This document shows positions 37,623-47,022 of a DNA stretch of 64,000 nt, one piece after another. Position 1 is the stretch's first letter. Each line of letters starts with the position of its first letter. A model generated the notes under the pieces. It did not search any database and had not been told where the DNA came from. It saw only the letters and a program-made list of their open reading frames with translations. The stretch covers positions 124,001-188,000 of the forward strand of contig NZ_JARGCS010000022.1 in NCBI RefSeq assembly GCF_029193575.1. The letters run 5' to 3'. The translations under genes were made by a program, and so were the position numbers. Source of the stretch: Pseudomonas entomophila. Its GTDB lineage: Bacteria > Pseudomonadota > Gammaproteobacteria > Pseudomonadales > Pseudomonadaceae.

Positions 37623-39662
37623 TTACTTGATGCGCTGGCCGGGCTTGGCGCCGCTGTCAGGGCTGAGCAGGTAGATTTCCTCACCGCCTGGGCCGGCCGC
37701 CATGACCATGCCCTCGGACACGCCGAAGCGCATCTTCCGCGGCTTGAGGTTGGCCACCATCATGGTCAGGCGCCCTTCGAGCTGGGCGGGGTCCGGGTAG
37801 GCCGACTTGATGCCGGAGAATACGTTGCGGCGCTCGTCACCGATGTCCAGGGTCAGGCGCAGCAGCTTGTCGGCGCCTTCCACGGCCTCGGCCTTGACGA
37901 TCAGTGCCACGCGCAGGTCGACCGCGGCGAAGGTGTCGAACTCGATCTCGGCGGACAGTGGGTCCTTGGCCAGTTCGCCGTTGCCGGCGGGCACCACGCC
38001 TTGGGTGGCGGCGAGGTCTTCCTTGCTGGCGGCGACCATCGCCTCGACCTTGGCCGGCTCGATGCGGCTCAGCAGCGCCTTGAAGGGGTTCAACTTGTGG
38101 TTTTCCAGGCGCGAGCCCAGGTCGCTCCAGGTCAGCGGCGCGACGTTGAGGAAGGCCTCGGCGTCGGCGGCCAGCACCGGCAGCACCGGCTTGAGGAAGA
38201 TCACCAACTGGCGGAACAGGTTGATGCCCTGGGCGCAGATGGCTTGTACTTCAGCCTGCTTGCCATCCTGCTTGGCCAGCGCCCACGGTGCCTGGTCGGC
38301 GATCCAGGCGTTGGCGCGGTCGGCCAGTGCCATGATCTCGCGCATGGCGCGGGAGAAGTCGCGGCCTTCGTAGGCTTCGGCGATGGACGGCGCGGCGGCG
38401 GCGAAGGCTTCGGTCAGCTCCGGCGCGGCGTCGCCGGCGGCCAGCACGCCGTCGTTGCCCTTGTGCACGAAGCCTGCGCAGCGGCTGGCGATGTTGACCA
38501 CCTTGCCGACCAGGTCGGAGTTGACCTTCTGCACGAAGTCGTCGAGGTTCAGGTCCAGGTCATCGACGCCACGGCCCAGCTTGGAGGCGTAGTAGTAGCG
38601 CAGGTATTCCGGTTGCAGGTGGTCCAGGTAGGTACGCGCCTTGATGAAGGTGCCGCGCGACTTGGACATCTTCGCACCGTTGACGGTCAGGTAGCCATGC
38701 ACGTTGATCCCGGTCGGCTTGCGGAAGCCCGAGCCTTCGAGCATCGCAGGCCAGAACAGGGCGTGGAAATTGACGATGTCCTTGCCGATGAAGTGGTACA
38801 GCTCGGCGCTGGAGTCTTCCTTCCAGAACGCGTCGAAGTCCAGCTCGGGGCGGCGCGCGCAGAGGTTCTTGAAGCTGGCCATGTAGCCGATCGGCGCGTC
38901 CAGCCAGACGTAGAAGTACTTGCCCGGCTCGCCGGGGATCTCGAAGCCGAAGTACGGTGCGTCGCGGGAGATGTCCCACTCTTGCAGGCCCGAATCCAGC
39001 CACTCGGCGAGCTTGTTCGACACCGCTTCTTGCAGGGTGCCGCTGCGGGTCCACTGCTGCAGCATGGTCTGGAAGTCAGGCAGCTTGAAGAAGAAGTGCT
39101 GGGAGTCGCGCAGCACCGGGGTGGCGCCGGAGATCGCCGACTTGGGGTTCTTCAGTTCGGTCGGCGAATAGGTGGCGCCGCATTTCTCGCAGTTATCGCC
39201 ATACTGGTCCTCGGCCGCGCACTTGGGGCAGGTGCCCTTGATGAAGCGGTCGGCCAGGAACATGCCCTTCTCGGGGTCGTAGTACTGTGTCACCGAACGG
39301 TTGGCGATGTGCCCGGCGTCGCGCAGACGGGTGTAGATCAGGCTCGACAGCTCGCGGTTTTCCTCGGCGTGGGTCGAGTGGAAATTGTCGAAATCGACCA
39401 GGAAGTCGGCGAAGTCGCCCGCGTGCTCGGCCTGGACCTTGGCGATCAACTGCTCGGGCGTGATGCCTTCCTTTTCGGCACGCAGCATGATGGCCGAGCC
39501 GTGGGCGTCGTCGGCACAGACGTAGATGCACTGGTGGCCACGCATCTTCTGGAAACGAACCCACATGTCAGTCTGGACGTACTCGAGCATATGGCCAAGG
39601 TGAATGGAACCGTTGGCATAGGGGAGGGCGCTGGTGACGAGAATCTGACGTGGCTCGGACAT
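37623..39662 (-). CDS. metG: Methionyl-tRNA synthetase
   Basis: A 679-residue class I aminoacyl-tRNA synthetase of the MetG1 type. It has the HIGH motif as HLGH (21-24), a zinc knuckle [17 protein letters not shown] (about 146-162), KMSKS (about 332-336) and an anticodon-binding domain. The C-terminal tRNA-binding domain ([20 protein letters not shown] through [10 protein letters not shown]) makes it dimeric. It is divergent from the Mrp gene across 158 bp and is followed by a strong terminator. Confidence 0.97.
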   Translation of the reverse strand: MSEPRQILVTSALPYANGSIHLGHMLEYVQTDMWVRFQKMRGHQCIYVCADDAHGSAIMLRAEKEGITPEQLIAKVQAEHAGDFADFLVDFDNFHSTHAEENRELSSLIYTRLRDAGHIANRSVTQYYDPEKGMFLADRFIKGTCPKCAAEDQYGDNCEKCGATYSPTELKNPKSAISGATPVLRDSQHFFFKLPDFQTMLQQWTRSGTLQEAVSNKLAEWLDSGLQEWDISRDAPYFGFEIPGEPGKYFYVWLDAPIGYMASFKNLCARRPELDFDAFWKEDSSAELYHFIGKDIVNFHALFWPAMLEGSGFRKPTGINVHGYLTVNGAKMSKSRGTFIKARTYLDHLQPEYLRYYYASKLGRGVDDLDLNLDDFVQKVNSDLVGKVVNIASRCAGFVHKGNDGVLAAGDAAPELTEAFAAAAPSIAEAYEGRDFSRAMREIMALADRANAWIADQAPWALAKQDGKQAEVQAICAQGINLFRQLVIFLKPVLPVLAADAEAFLNVAPLTWSDLGSRLENHKLNPFKALLSRIEPAKVEAMVAASKEDLAATQGVVPAGNGELAKDPLSAEIEFDTFAAVDLRVALIVKAEAVEGADKLLRLTLDIGDERRNVFSGIKSAYPDPAQLEGRLTMMVANLKPRKMRFGVSEGMVMAAGPGGEEIYLLSPDSGAKPGQRIK

Positions 39663-39820
39663 GGTGGCTCGGCTATCTGCTCAGGTGTGCATGAAAACGA
39701 AGGGTGATCGGCCACTATAAAGCCCTGGGAAATATATTTCACCCCACGGGCGCGCTCGCCGATGGCTGACGGGTTAGCATAGGCGCCTGTTCCACTTTCA
39801 GTTCGTCAACGGGAGCCTCC

Positions 39821-40915
39821 ATGAGTGCCGTCACACATGCCGCCATCGAAGGCGTGCTTCGCCAGTACACCGACCCCTACCTGAACCTGGACCCGGTCAG
39901 CGCCGGTTGCGTGCGCGCCATCGACATCCAGGGCAGCCAGGTCAGCGTCCGCCTGCAGCTCGGCTATGCCGCCGGGCTGTTCAAGAATGGCTGGGCGCAG
40001 GTGCTGCAGACGGCCATCGAGAACCTCGAGGGCGTCGGTTCGGCGCAGGTGAGCATCGATTGCGTGGTCGCCGCGCACAAGGCCCAGGCCCAGGTGCCGG
40101 CGTTGGCCAACGTGAAGAACGTCATCGCCGTGGCCTCGGGCAAGGGCGGTGTGGGCAAGTCGACCACCGCGGCCAACCTGGCCCTGGCCTTGGCCCGCGA
40201 AGGCGCGCGGGTCGGCATCCTCGACGCGGATATTTACGGCCCGAGCCAGGGTGTGATGTTCGGCATTCCGGAGGGCACCCGCCCGCAGGTCCGCGAGCAG
40301 AAGTGGTTCGTGCCGCTCAAGGCGCATGGCGTGGAGGTGATGTCCATGGCCTTCCTCACCGACGACAACACGCCGATGGTCTGGCGCGGGCCGATGGTTT
40401 CCGGCGCGCTGCTGCAACTGGTGACCCAGACCGCCTGGGACGACCTCGACTACTTGGTGATCGACATGCCGCCTGGCACTGGCGATATCCAATTGACCTT
40501 GGCGCAGAAGGTGCCGGTGGCCGGCTCGGTGATCGTCACCACGCCCCAGGACCTGGCGCTGCTGGATGCGAAGAAGGGCGTGGAGATGTTCCGCAAGGTC
40601 AACATTCCGGTGCTGGGCGTGGTGGAGAACATGGCCGTGCACATCTGCTCGAACTGTGGCCACGCCGAGCACCTGTTTGGCGAAGGTGGCGGTGAGAAGC
40701 TGGCGACGCAGTATGGCGTCGAGCTGCTGGCCTCGCTGCCCCTGTCGATGCTGATCCGCGAGCAGGCCGACAGCGGCAAGCCGACCGCCATCGCCGAGCC
40801 GGAAAGCCAGGTCGCCATGGTCTACCAGGAGCTGGCGCGTCAGGTCGGCGCGCGGATCGTGTTGCAGGAAGCGGCGGCGCCGGCGATGCCGAGCATCACC
40901 ATCAGCGAAGACTGA
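39821..40915 (+). CDS. apbC: Mrp/ApbC-type iron-sulfur carrier ATPase
   Basis: A 364-residue P-loop protein of the Mrp/NBP35 family. An N-terminal DUF59-type domain (about 1-80) precedes the deviant Walker A VASGKGGVGKSTTAANLALA (about 104-123). CSNCGHAEHLFGEGGG provides the CxxC that binds a bridging 4Fe-4S cluster in the dimer. It delivers Fe-S clusters to target enzymes in the cytosol. It is a single gene ending in a REP pair and a terminator. Confidence 0.94.
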   Translation: MSAVTHAAIEGVLRQYTDPYLNLDPVSAGCVRAIDIQGSQVSVRLQLGYAAGLFKNGWAQVLQTAIENLEGVGSAQVSIDCVVAAHKAQAQVPALANVKNVIAVASGKGGVGKSTTAANLALALAREGARVGILDADIYGPSQGVMFGIPEGTRPQVREQKWFVPLKAHGVEVMSMAFLTDDNTPMVWRGPMVSGALLQLVTQTAWDDLDYLVIDMPPGTGDIQLTLAQKVPVAGSVIVTTPQDLALLDAKKGVEMFRKVNIPVLGVVENMAVHICSNCGHAEHLFGEGGGEKLATQYGVELLASLPLSMLIREQADSGKPTAIAEPESQVAMVYQELARQVGARIVLQEAAAPAMPSITISED

Positions 40916-40927
40916 GGCGAGTTTCTT

Positions 40928-41018
40928 CCTGTTGGCGCGGGCTTGTCCCGCGATAGCGCCGGTGCAGGCCACGTTGCTGAACCTGCCGGCGCCATCGCGG
41001 CAAGCCCGACCCAACAGG
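40928..41018. repeat. Inverted REP pair
   Basis: GCGCGGGCTTGTCCCGCGAT on the left and ATCGCGGCAAGCCCGACCCA on the right, facing each other across about 45 bp. The pair lies between the Mrp gene and its terminator. Confidence 0.78.
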
Positions 41019-41066
41019 TACCGCGCTGCATTCATAAATGGCGCTGCGACCTGTTTCTTCAGGCAC

Positions 41067-41095
41067 AAAAAAACCCGCCAAAAGGCGGGTTTTTT
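41067..41095 (+). terminator. Bidirectional terminator between apbC and the cold-shock gene
   Basis: ACCCGCC-AAAA-GGCGGGT flanked by A and T tracts. It can end both convergent transcripts and lies 24 bp from the cold-shock stop codon. Confidence 0.92.
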
Positions 41096-41119
41096 CTGAA
41101 GCGAGGAAGCTAAATCGAC

Positions 41120-41329
41120 TTAGGCGATTTGAACTTCTTCAGCCTGCATGCCTTTCTGGCCGCGGGTAGCGACGAAAGTAACAGCCTGGCCTTCTTTCAG
41201 GGTTTTGAAGCCGTCAGCCTGGATGGCTTTGAAGTGTACGAACAGGTCGTCACCCGACTGAGGGGTGATGAAGCCGTAGCCCTTCTCATCGTTGAACCAC
41301 TTAACAACACCGGATTGGCGATTGGACAT
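41120..41329 (-). CDS. Cold-shock-domain protein (CspA family)
   Basis: A 69-residue single OB-fold nucleic-acid chaperone. RNP1 KGYGFI and RNP2 DLFVHF are both present in the standard CspA spacing ([20 protein letters not shown] at the start). It binds single-stranded RNA/DNA and melts mRNA structure. The gene has a long AT-rich upstream region shared with dcd, where a long 5' leader as in other csp genes is possible. Which Pseudomonas paralogue it is cannot be fixed from the sequence alone. Confidence 0.95.
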   Translation of the reverse strand: MSNRQSGVVKWFNDEKGYGFITPQSGDDLFVHFKAIQADGFKTLKEGQAVTFVATRGQKGMQAEEVQIA

Positions 41330-41654
41330 GTGTCTGTCTCCTTGGACAAAGTAGATTTCGGCTCAGGAAAGACCCTGGCCGGGACTGAGTGCAAAGAGAG
41401 CGGAAAATTCAGCGATGGGCCGATCAGGATCGTGCATCAAACAGATTCTCGGTGTCACGTGCAGCACAGTGGCGCCACCTTAACCCACTTTCCACGACCT
41501 GCCAATGGTCTGAAGGCCGTTTGTCGAAATTCGGATCGGCGGCGCCGCAGGCCCCGTATGGCGTGGGGTGTGGCAGGGGAACTTTGCCGCGAGCGCCGGG
41601 ACCGGTAATATGCGCGTCTCGTTTTTCACCTTGTACTCTTCAGGACACCCCGCC
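41330..41654. other. Divergent csp/dcd upstream region
   Basis: 325 bp without a gene. It should contain the csp promoter with its leader (minus strand) and the dcd promoter (plus strand, TAATAT at 41607-41612 as a possible -10). No operator is recognisable. Open frames crossing it are not supported by ribosome binding sites. Confidence 0.5.
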
Positions 41655-42221
41655 ATGAGCATCAAATCGGACAAGTGGATTCGCCGCATGGCGCAGGAAC
41701 ACGGCATGATCGAACCGTTCGTCGAGCGCCAGGTGCGCGGCGAGCACGACAGCCGGGTGATCTCCTTCGGCGTCTCCAGCTACGGCTACGATGTGCGTTG
41801 CGCCGACGAATTCAAGGTGTTCACCAACATCAACTCGGCCACCGTCGACCCGAAGAACTTCGACGCTGGCAGCTTCGTCGACGTCAAGAGCGACGTGTGC
41901 ATCATCCCGCCGAACTCCTTCGCCCTGGCCCGTACCGTCGAATACTTCCGCATTCCGCGCAACGTGCTGACCATCTGCCTGGGCAAGAGCACCTACGCCC
42001 GTTGCGGCATCATCGTCAACGTCACCCCGCTGGAACCCGAGTGGGAAGGCCATGTGACCCTGGAGTTCTCCAACACCACCACGCTGCCGGCGAAGATCTA
42101 CGCCAATGAAGGCGTGGCGCAGATGCTGTTCCTGGAGTCCGATGAGGAATGCGAAGTGTCCTACAAGGACCGTGGCGGCAAGTACCAGGGCCAGCGCGGC
42201 GTGACCCTGCCGCGCACCTGA
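41655..42221 (+). CDS. dcd: dCTP deaminase
   Basis: A 188-residue trimeric enzyme converting dCTP to dUTP for thymidylate synthesis. The substrate loop [20 protein letters not shown] and the catalytic [14 protein letters not shown] segment are intact. The start at 41655 ([13 protein letters not shown]) matches the family. The frame upstream to 41568 is leader sequence. It is followed by a small proline-rich gene after 95 bp. Confidence 0.96.
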   Translation: MSIKSDKWIRRMAQEHGMIEPFVERQVRGEHDSRVISFGVSSYGYDVRCADEFKVFTNINSATVDPKNFDAGSFVDVKSDVCIIPPNSFALARTVEYFRIPRNVLTICLGKSTYARCGIIVNVTPLEPEWEGHVTLEFSNTTTLPAKIYANEGVAQMLFLESDEECEVSYKDRGGKYQGQRGVTLPRT

Positions 42222-42316
42222 ACCGACGAAAAGCGGGAATTCCTGCCCCGCCAGGCACTCCAACGAAGTAACCGCCGGTGCGCATGACGTGTGCCGGCCT
42301 TCGTCAGGAGCCGCCC

Positions 42317-42547
42317 ATGAAACTCCATCCCGCCATCAGCGAGACGCTGGCCATCCTCCAGCCGAACCAGATCGGTTTGCTGGCGTGGTCGCTGCTCGCA
42401 CACCCGCCTATGCCGATGCAGGCTGGCGGTGTGCCCCATCAGCCTGACCCCGACACCCCGCAGCCGCCGCAACCTGGTGACACCCCGCCCATGGAGCCGG
42501 GCGAGCCTACCCTGCCCGACGAGCCGCCTCCCGCGCCCGTGGCCTGA
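42317..42547 (+). CDS. Small proline-rich protein of unknown function
   Basis: A 76-residue protein preceded by AGGAG 7 nt upstream of the ATG. A folded-looking head (MKLHPAISETLAILQPNQIG and LLAWSLLAH) is followed by a disordered tail. About half of the tail residues are Pro, with Asp, Glu and Gln (for example PDPDTPQPPQPGDTPPMEPG). No signal peptide or domain is recognised. It converges with pdeM with no gap. The strong ribosome binding site supports a real gene. Confidence 0.6.
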   Translation: MKLHPAISETLAILQPNQIGLLAWSLLAHPPMPMQAGGVPHQPDPDTPQPPQPGDTPPMEPGEPTLPDEPPPAPVA

Positions 42548-43204
42548 TCAGCCCGGCACTGCCCACACCTGGCCATCACCCGCCACGAACAGGCGGGTGC
42601 CTGGCCGTGGTTCGACCTGCCATCCCCCCGTGAACTCGCCGAATGCCGGCAGCAGGCTGACGGTGTCGGCGATCAGAAAGCACCGCAGGCGCAGGCGCTG
42701 GCGCGCCTTGCCGCGCAACAGGTAGATCGGGTGCACATGGCCGGCCAGCACCGGGTAGCTGGGGTTGGGTGTGGGTTCGTGTTGCAGGGCGAAGGGTGGC
42801 AGCAACCAGGGTTCGTCTTGGCTGTCGATGCCCAGTTCCGCAGGGGGATCACCGGCATGGCGGTCGTGGTTGCCGCGTATCAAGGTGATGCGCAGGGCCG
42901 CGTGGCGTTCGCGCCAGGTGCTCAGTTGGGCGAGGGTAGCGGCCGCACGGGCGCTGCGGGCGTGGAGGAAGTCACCGAGGATGATCAGCTGTTCGCAGCA
43001 ATAGTCGGCCAGCAAGGTATCCAGGCGGGCGAGGGTGGCGCTGGTGGTGCCACGGGGAACCGGTTGGTGCAGCGCTCGGTAGCTGGCTGCCTTGCCCAGG
43101 TGCACATCGGCCACCAGCAAGGCGCGGCGGGCCGGCCAGTAGATGGCTCGGTCCGGCAGGAGCCATAGGGTTTCGCCGCAGTGGTCGATGGCCAGGTGGT
43201 TCAT
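42548..43204 (-). CDS. pdeM: Ligase-associated metallophosphoesterase PdeM
   Basis: A 218-residue calcineurin-type phosphoesterase. Metal-binding motifs are in order: ADVHLGK, GDFLHARS, RGNHD and AGHVHP. This is the nuclease component (PdeM) of the ligase-associated DNA damage response cluster in bacteria. AAGGA precedes the ATG. It is the last gene of the cluster, 47 bp after lhr, and a decayed REP unit fills the gap. Its DNA substrate is inferred from the context. Confidence 0.9.
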   Translation of the reverse strand: MNHLAIDHCGETLWLLPDRAIYWPARRALLVADVHLGKAASYRALHQPVPRGTTSATLARLDTLLADYCCEQLIILGDFLHARSARAAATLAQLSTWRERHAALRITLIRGNHDRHAGDPPAELGIDSQDEPWLLPPFALQHEPTPNPSYPVLAGHVHPIYLLRGKARQRLRLRCFLIADTVSLLPAFGEFTGGWQVEPRPGTRLFVAGDGQVWAVPG

Positions 43205-43251
43205 TGTGCTTTCCTTATGGCAGTTGGGGCCCTATCGCGGGGGGCAAGCCC

Positions 43252-45702
43252 TCACGAATCACCCGCCGCTTTCTCCAGGTCCGCGACCATGCGGGCAATG
43301 CGATCAGCCAGCTTCTCCGTGCTCAACGTCTCCCGCATACCCTCCACCAACAGCGCAAACGCCAGCGGTCCAGGCCTTCGCAGTGCATGCAGGTCCAGCC
43401 GCAACCCTGCCATCTTGCTCAACTGCCGGTGCAGTCGCCCGATCTCCAGTTCCTCGCGCAGCACCTCTTCACGCGCCTGCCCCAGCAGCAGGTTGCCAGC
43501 ATCGTGCTTGCGAAACACCTCGAAGAACAGCCCGCTGGAGGCCTGTATCTGCCGTGTGCTCTTCTGCGCCGCCGGGTAGCCGCCGAACACCAGCCCGGCG
43601 ATCTGGGCGATCTCGCGGAACCGCCGCTGGGCCATCTCGCCGGCGTTGAGGCTGGCCAGCACATCCTCCAGCAACTGTTCGGTGCCCAACGCAGCGGGCA
43701 GATGCGTGGCCCAGTCCACCGGGGTGGCGCTGAGCAACTCGAAGCCATAGTCGTTGACCGCGATCGACACCGACAGTGGCTGCACGCGGCTCACGCGCCA
43801 GGCGACCAGGCTGGCCAGGCCCAGGTTGGCCATGCGGCCGGCGAAAGGGTAGAGGAACAGGTGCGCGCCCTGGCGCGAGGTGAGCGTCTCGGCCAACAGC
43901 GTGCGTTGGGTGGGCAACGCCGACCAGGCCGCCTGCAAGGCCAGCAAGGGGCGCACCGCACGCATTTCCGGCCCCTCGAAGCGGCCGTGTGCGGCGGCGT
44001 CCAGGCGTTCGACCAAGGCGTCGGCCAGCTCGCTCGACAGTGGCATGCGCCCGCCATTCCAGCGCGCTATTGCCGCTTTGCGCGCCGTGCTGCGGCGCAC
44101 GTAGGCGGTCATGTTGTCGACTCGCACCAATTCGAGCGCGCGGCCGGCGAAGAGCAAGCTATCGCCCGGGCGCAAGCGGGCGATGAAGGCCTCTTCGACG
44201 CTGCCCAGGCTTTTGCCGCCGCCGCCCTTGCTCCAGTACCGCAAGTGGATGCTCGCATCGCTGACGATGGTGCCGATGCTCGACCGATGGCGCCGTGCCA
44301 GACGTTCGCTGGCCACCCGCCAGACGCCGTCGGCGTGCGCTTCGACGCGCTGGTAGTCAGGGTAGGCGCTCAACGAGCCGCCGCCATGGCGAACGAAATC
44401 CAGCGCCCATTGCCACTGGTGCTCGCACAGGTCATGGAAGGCCCAGGTGGCGCGCACTTCCTGCAGCAGCTCGGCTGGCCGGAAGCCGCTGCCCAGGGCC
44501 ATGCTGACCAAATGCTGTACCAAGACGTCCATGCACAGGCGCGGTGACTCGCGCGCCTCGATACGCCTGGCGGCCAGCGCCTGGCGCGCTGCGGCGGCCT
44601 CCACCAGCTCCAGGCTGTGGGTCGGCACCAGGGTGATGCGCGACGTGCGCCCTGGCGCATGGCCCGAGCGCCCGGCGCGTTGCAGCAGGCGGGCGATGCC
44701 TTTCGCCGAGCCGATTTGCAACACCCGCTCCACCGGCAGGAAGTCCACCCCCAGGTCCAGGCTGGAGGTGCACACCACCGCCTTGAGCGCACCCTGCTTG
44801 AGGCTGCGCTCGACCCAGTCGCGCGTCTCGCGGGCCAATGAGGCGTGATGCAGGGCGATCAACCCGGCCCAATCGGGGCGGGCATCGAGCAGGGCCTGGT
44901 ACCAGAGTTCGGCCTGGGCGCGGGTGTTGGTGAACACCAGGCAACTAGCACTGGCCTCGATCTCGGCACTGACCTGCGCGAGCAATGTGAGCCCCATGTG
45001 GCCGGCCCAGGGAAAACGCTCGATCCGCGTCGGCAGTAGGGTGTCGACCCGAAGCGGCTTGTCCTGGCGCCCTTGCACCAGGCGCCCGCCCTCGGGCAAC
45101 AGCACGTCGCGGGCGTGGGCGAGGTTGCCGAGGGTCGCCGACAGCCCCCACACCACCAGCCGCTGCTGCCAGCGGCGCAAGCGCGCCAGGGCCAGTTGCA
45201 GTTGCACGCCGCGTTTGTTGCCGAGCAACTCGTGCCACTCGTCGACCACTATCAGGCGTAGGCTGGCGAAGTCTTCGGCGGCGCGCTCGCGGGTCAGCAG
45301 CAGGGTCAGGCTTTCAGGGGTGGTGATCAAGGCGCTGGGCAGGCGTCGGGCTTGCCGCGCACGCTCGGCGCTGGAGGTATCGCCACTGCGCACGCCGATG
45401 CTCCAGCCGAGTCCCAGTTCGTCCACCGGTCGTTGCAGGGCGCGGGCGGTGTCGCTGGCCAAGGCGCGCATCGGGGTGATCCAGAGCACCTGCAACGGCG
45501 CGGGTTGGCCGGGCGCCGTGGCGCTGGCGAAAGCCCGCAGGGCGCCGAGCCAGACGGCATAGGTCTTGCCGCTGCCGGTGCTGGCGTGCAGCAGGCCCGA
45601 CTCGCCGCGCCCGATCGCCGCCCACAGCGTGCGTTGGAAGGCGAAGGGCGCCCAGCCGTGGCGGCTGAACCAGGCATTGGCGAGGTCGGAAGGTGCAGGC
45701 AT
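43252..45702 (-). CDS. lhr: Ligase-associated DEXH-box helicase (Lhr-Core)
   Basis: An 816-residue superfamily 2 helicase at the usual length of the Lhr-Core form found with ATP-dependent ligases. It has Walker [13 protein letters not shown] (about 40-51), DEWHEL as the DExH box, SATLGN, and the motif VI segment [10 protein letters not shown] winged-helix and Lhr C-terminal beta region follow (about 430-816). It translocates 3'-5' on DNA or DNA:RNA. It lies between the aspartoacylase-like gene and pdeM. Confidence 0.93.
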   Translation of the reverse strand: MPAPSDLANAWFSRHGWAPFAFQRTLWAAIGRGESGLLHASTGSGKTYAVWLGALRAFASATAPGQPAPLQVLWITPMRALASDTARALQRPVDELGLGWSIGVRSGDTSSAERARQARRLPSALITTPESLTLLLTRERAAEDFASLRLIVVDEWHELLGNKRGVQLQLALARLRRWQQRLVVWGLSATLGNLAHARDVLLPEGGRLVQGRQDKPLRVDTLLPTRIERFPWAGHMGLTLLAQVSAEIEASASCLVFTNTRAQAELWYQALLDARPDWAGLIALHHASLARETRDWVERSLKQGALKAVVCTSSLDLGVDFLPVERVLQIGSAKGIARLLQRAGRSGHAPGRTSRITLVPTHSLELVEAAAARQALAARRIEARESPRLCMDVLVQHLVSMALGSGFRPAELLQEVRATWAFHDLCEHQWQWALDFVRHGGGSLSAYPDYQRVEAHADGVWRVASERLARRHRSSIGTIVSDASIHLRYWSKGGGGKSLGSVEEAFIARLRPGDSLLFAGRALELVRVDNMTAYVRRSTARKAAIARWNGGRMPLSSELADALVERLDAAAHGRFEGPEMRAVRPLLALQAAWSALPTQRTLLAETLTSRQGAHLFLYPFAGRMANLGLASLVAWRVSRVQPLSVSIAVNDYGFELLSATPVDWATHLPAALGTEQLLEDVLASLNAGEMAQRRFREIAQIAGLVFGGYPAAQKSTRQIQASSGLFFEVFRKHDAGNLLLGQAREEVLREELEIGRLHRQLSKMAGLRLDLHALRRPGPLAFALLVEGMRETLSTEKLADRIARMVADLEKAAGDS

Positions 45703-45767
45703 GGGCGGGCGATCCTTCGAAGGCTGTGCTTCTACTGACCCGCCGTCACCGCGTTTGGTTTACCCGG

Positions 45768-46883
45768 TCAGTTGGCCAGCAGGTAGCCGCTGCGGCAAAC
45801 CTGCTCGCCGGCGACATGGGCGATGACCATACCGGTGGTTGCCATGCGCCGCACACTGCGGGCGTAGAGCAGGCCGGCCTGGGTGTTTCGCACGGGCGTG
45901 ACCCGGTCGCTGAGCGGGTCGATGACCTCGGCGATCAATTGCCCGGGCTCCAGGTACTGGCCTGGCCGGGCATGGAACACCAGCAGGCCGCCCAGCGGCG
46001 CGATCAAGGGCTCCACGGCTGCCAGCGGGGTGGCGGCATGGGGCAGCGGCGGCAGCGCCGGGGCCTGGCCGTCGATCACTCCAGCGTGGGTCAGGAAGTC
46101 GAGGATCGCCTGGCTGTCCTTACGCGCCAGGTCGTGGCTGACATCCGCCTGGCCGCGCAGTTCGACGGTCACCGAGAACGTGCCCTGGGGGATCGGGAAG
46201 CGCTTGGCGAAGCGCTGTTGCAATTGCCACCAGACCAGGCTGAAGCACTCGTCGAACGATTGCCCGCCCGAGTCGGTGGCCAGCAGGCTGGCCTGGGCCC
46301 CGAGGTAGCGCGCCAGCGGCTCGACCTGCGGCCAGGCCTCGGGGGTGGTGTAGAGGTGCTCGACGGCCTCGAAGTCGCAGTGCAGGTCGAGCACCATGTC
46401 GGCATCGCAAGCCAGGCGTTGCAAGGTCAGGCGCTGGGATTGCAGCGGCGTCCTGACCGGGTGCGCGTCCAGGCCGCGGCGCAGGTATTCGCGGATCAGC
46501 GCCAGGTTGTGGGCGGGGTCCTGGCTCAGGTGGCCCTCGACCTGGTCGCCGATGCTATCCGAAAGGTCGACGAAGTTGCGGTTGAAGTTTTCCCCGCTTT
46601 GCAGCTCGAAACGGCCCAGGGGCGCATCCAGCAGCACCTGCTCCAGGCCCACCGGGTTGGCCACCGGCACCAGGGTCACTTCGCGACGCAGCCGGCCTTG
46701 CTGGTGCAATTCGGCCAGGCGCTGCTTGAGGTGCCAAGCCACCAGCATGCCAGGCAGCTCGTCGGCGTGCAGCGAGGCCTGGATGTACACCTTGCCGGTG
46801 CCGCGCGGGCCGAAGTGGAAGCTGTGCAGTTGGCGGGCGATGCCCGGGACGGGAGACAGCAGTTCGTGGGTCGAGTGGTGCAT
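45768..46883 (-). CDS. Succinylglutamate desuccinylase/aspartoacylase-family zinc deacylase
   Basis: A 371-residue zinc carboxypeptidase-fold (M14-like AstE/AspA) protein. Zinc ligands appear in QASLHADELPGM (His, Glu) and LDLHCDFEAVEHLY (His). A C-terminal beta domain (LVFHARPGQYLEPGQLIAEV) resembles the family's barrel. It would cleave an N-acyl amino acid, but the substrate is unknown. The start at 46883 is chosen over a frame opening at 46928, whose extra residues are not conserved. It sits in the middle of the ligase-associated DNA repair cluster, an odd place for an amidohydrolase. Confidence 0.85.
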   Translation of the reverse strand: MHHSTHELLSPVPGIARQLHSFHFGPRGTGKVYIQASLHADELPGMLVAWHLKQRLAELHQQGRLRREVTLVPVANPVGLEQVLLDAPLGRFELQSGENFNRNFVDLSDSIGDQVEGHLSQDPAHNLALIREYLRRGLDAHPVRTPLQSQRLTLQRLACDADMVLDLHCDFEAVEHLYTTPEAWPQVEPLARYLGAQASLLATDSGGQSFDECFSLVWWQLQQRFAKRFPIPQGTFSVTVELRGQADVSHDLARKDSQAILDFLTHAGVIDGQAPALPPLPHAATPLAAVEPLIAPLGGLLVFHARPGQYLEPGQLIAEVIDPLSDRVTPVRNTQAGLLYARSVRRMATTGMVIAHVAGEQVCRSGYLLAN

Positions 46884-47022
46884 GGTGATCCTGGTGGCTG
46901 GTGAGCGTGCGACTGAAGATAGAAGCACAAAGACCGCGTTTGTGCATGTTTGCCTTTGGTATTACCGATAACTGTGGTGAGGCCATCGCGAGGCGAGACC
47001 CTGCAGCACGCGGGCTTGCCCT

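Noticed and set aside
36434..37684. 416-codon frame covering rnfB and antisense-like metG sequence
   Set aside because: The part upstream of 37006 overlaps rnfA in another frame and contains Arg/Ala-rich shadow sequence. Only the last 190 codons are RnfB-like.
37557..39707. Plus-strand frame of 716 codons opposite metG
   Set aside because: It is a mirror of metG codon usage, with His/Gln/Val/Gly-rich composition typical of antisense frames and no recognisable motif.
43204..44547. Plus-strand frames of up to 447 codons opposite lhr
   Set aside because: Antisense to an intact helicase with all motifs. No independent support.
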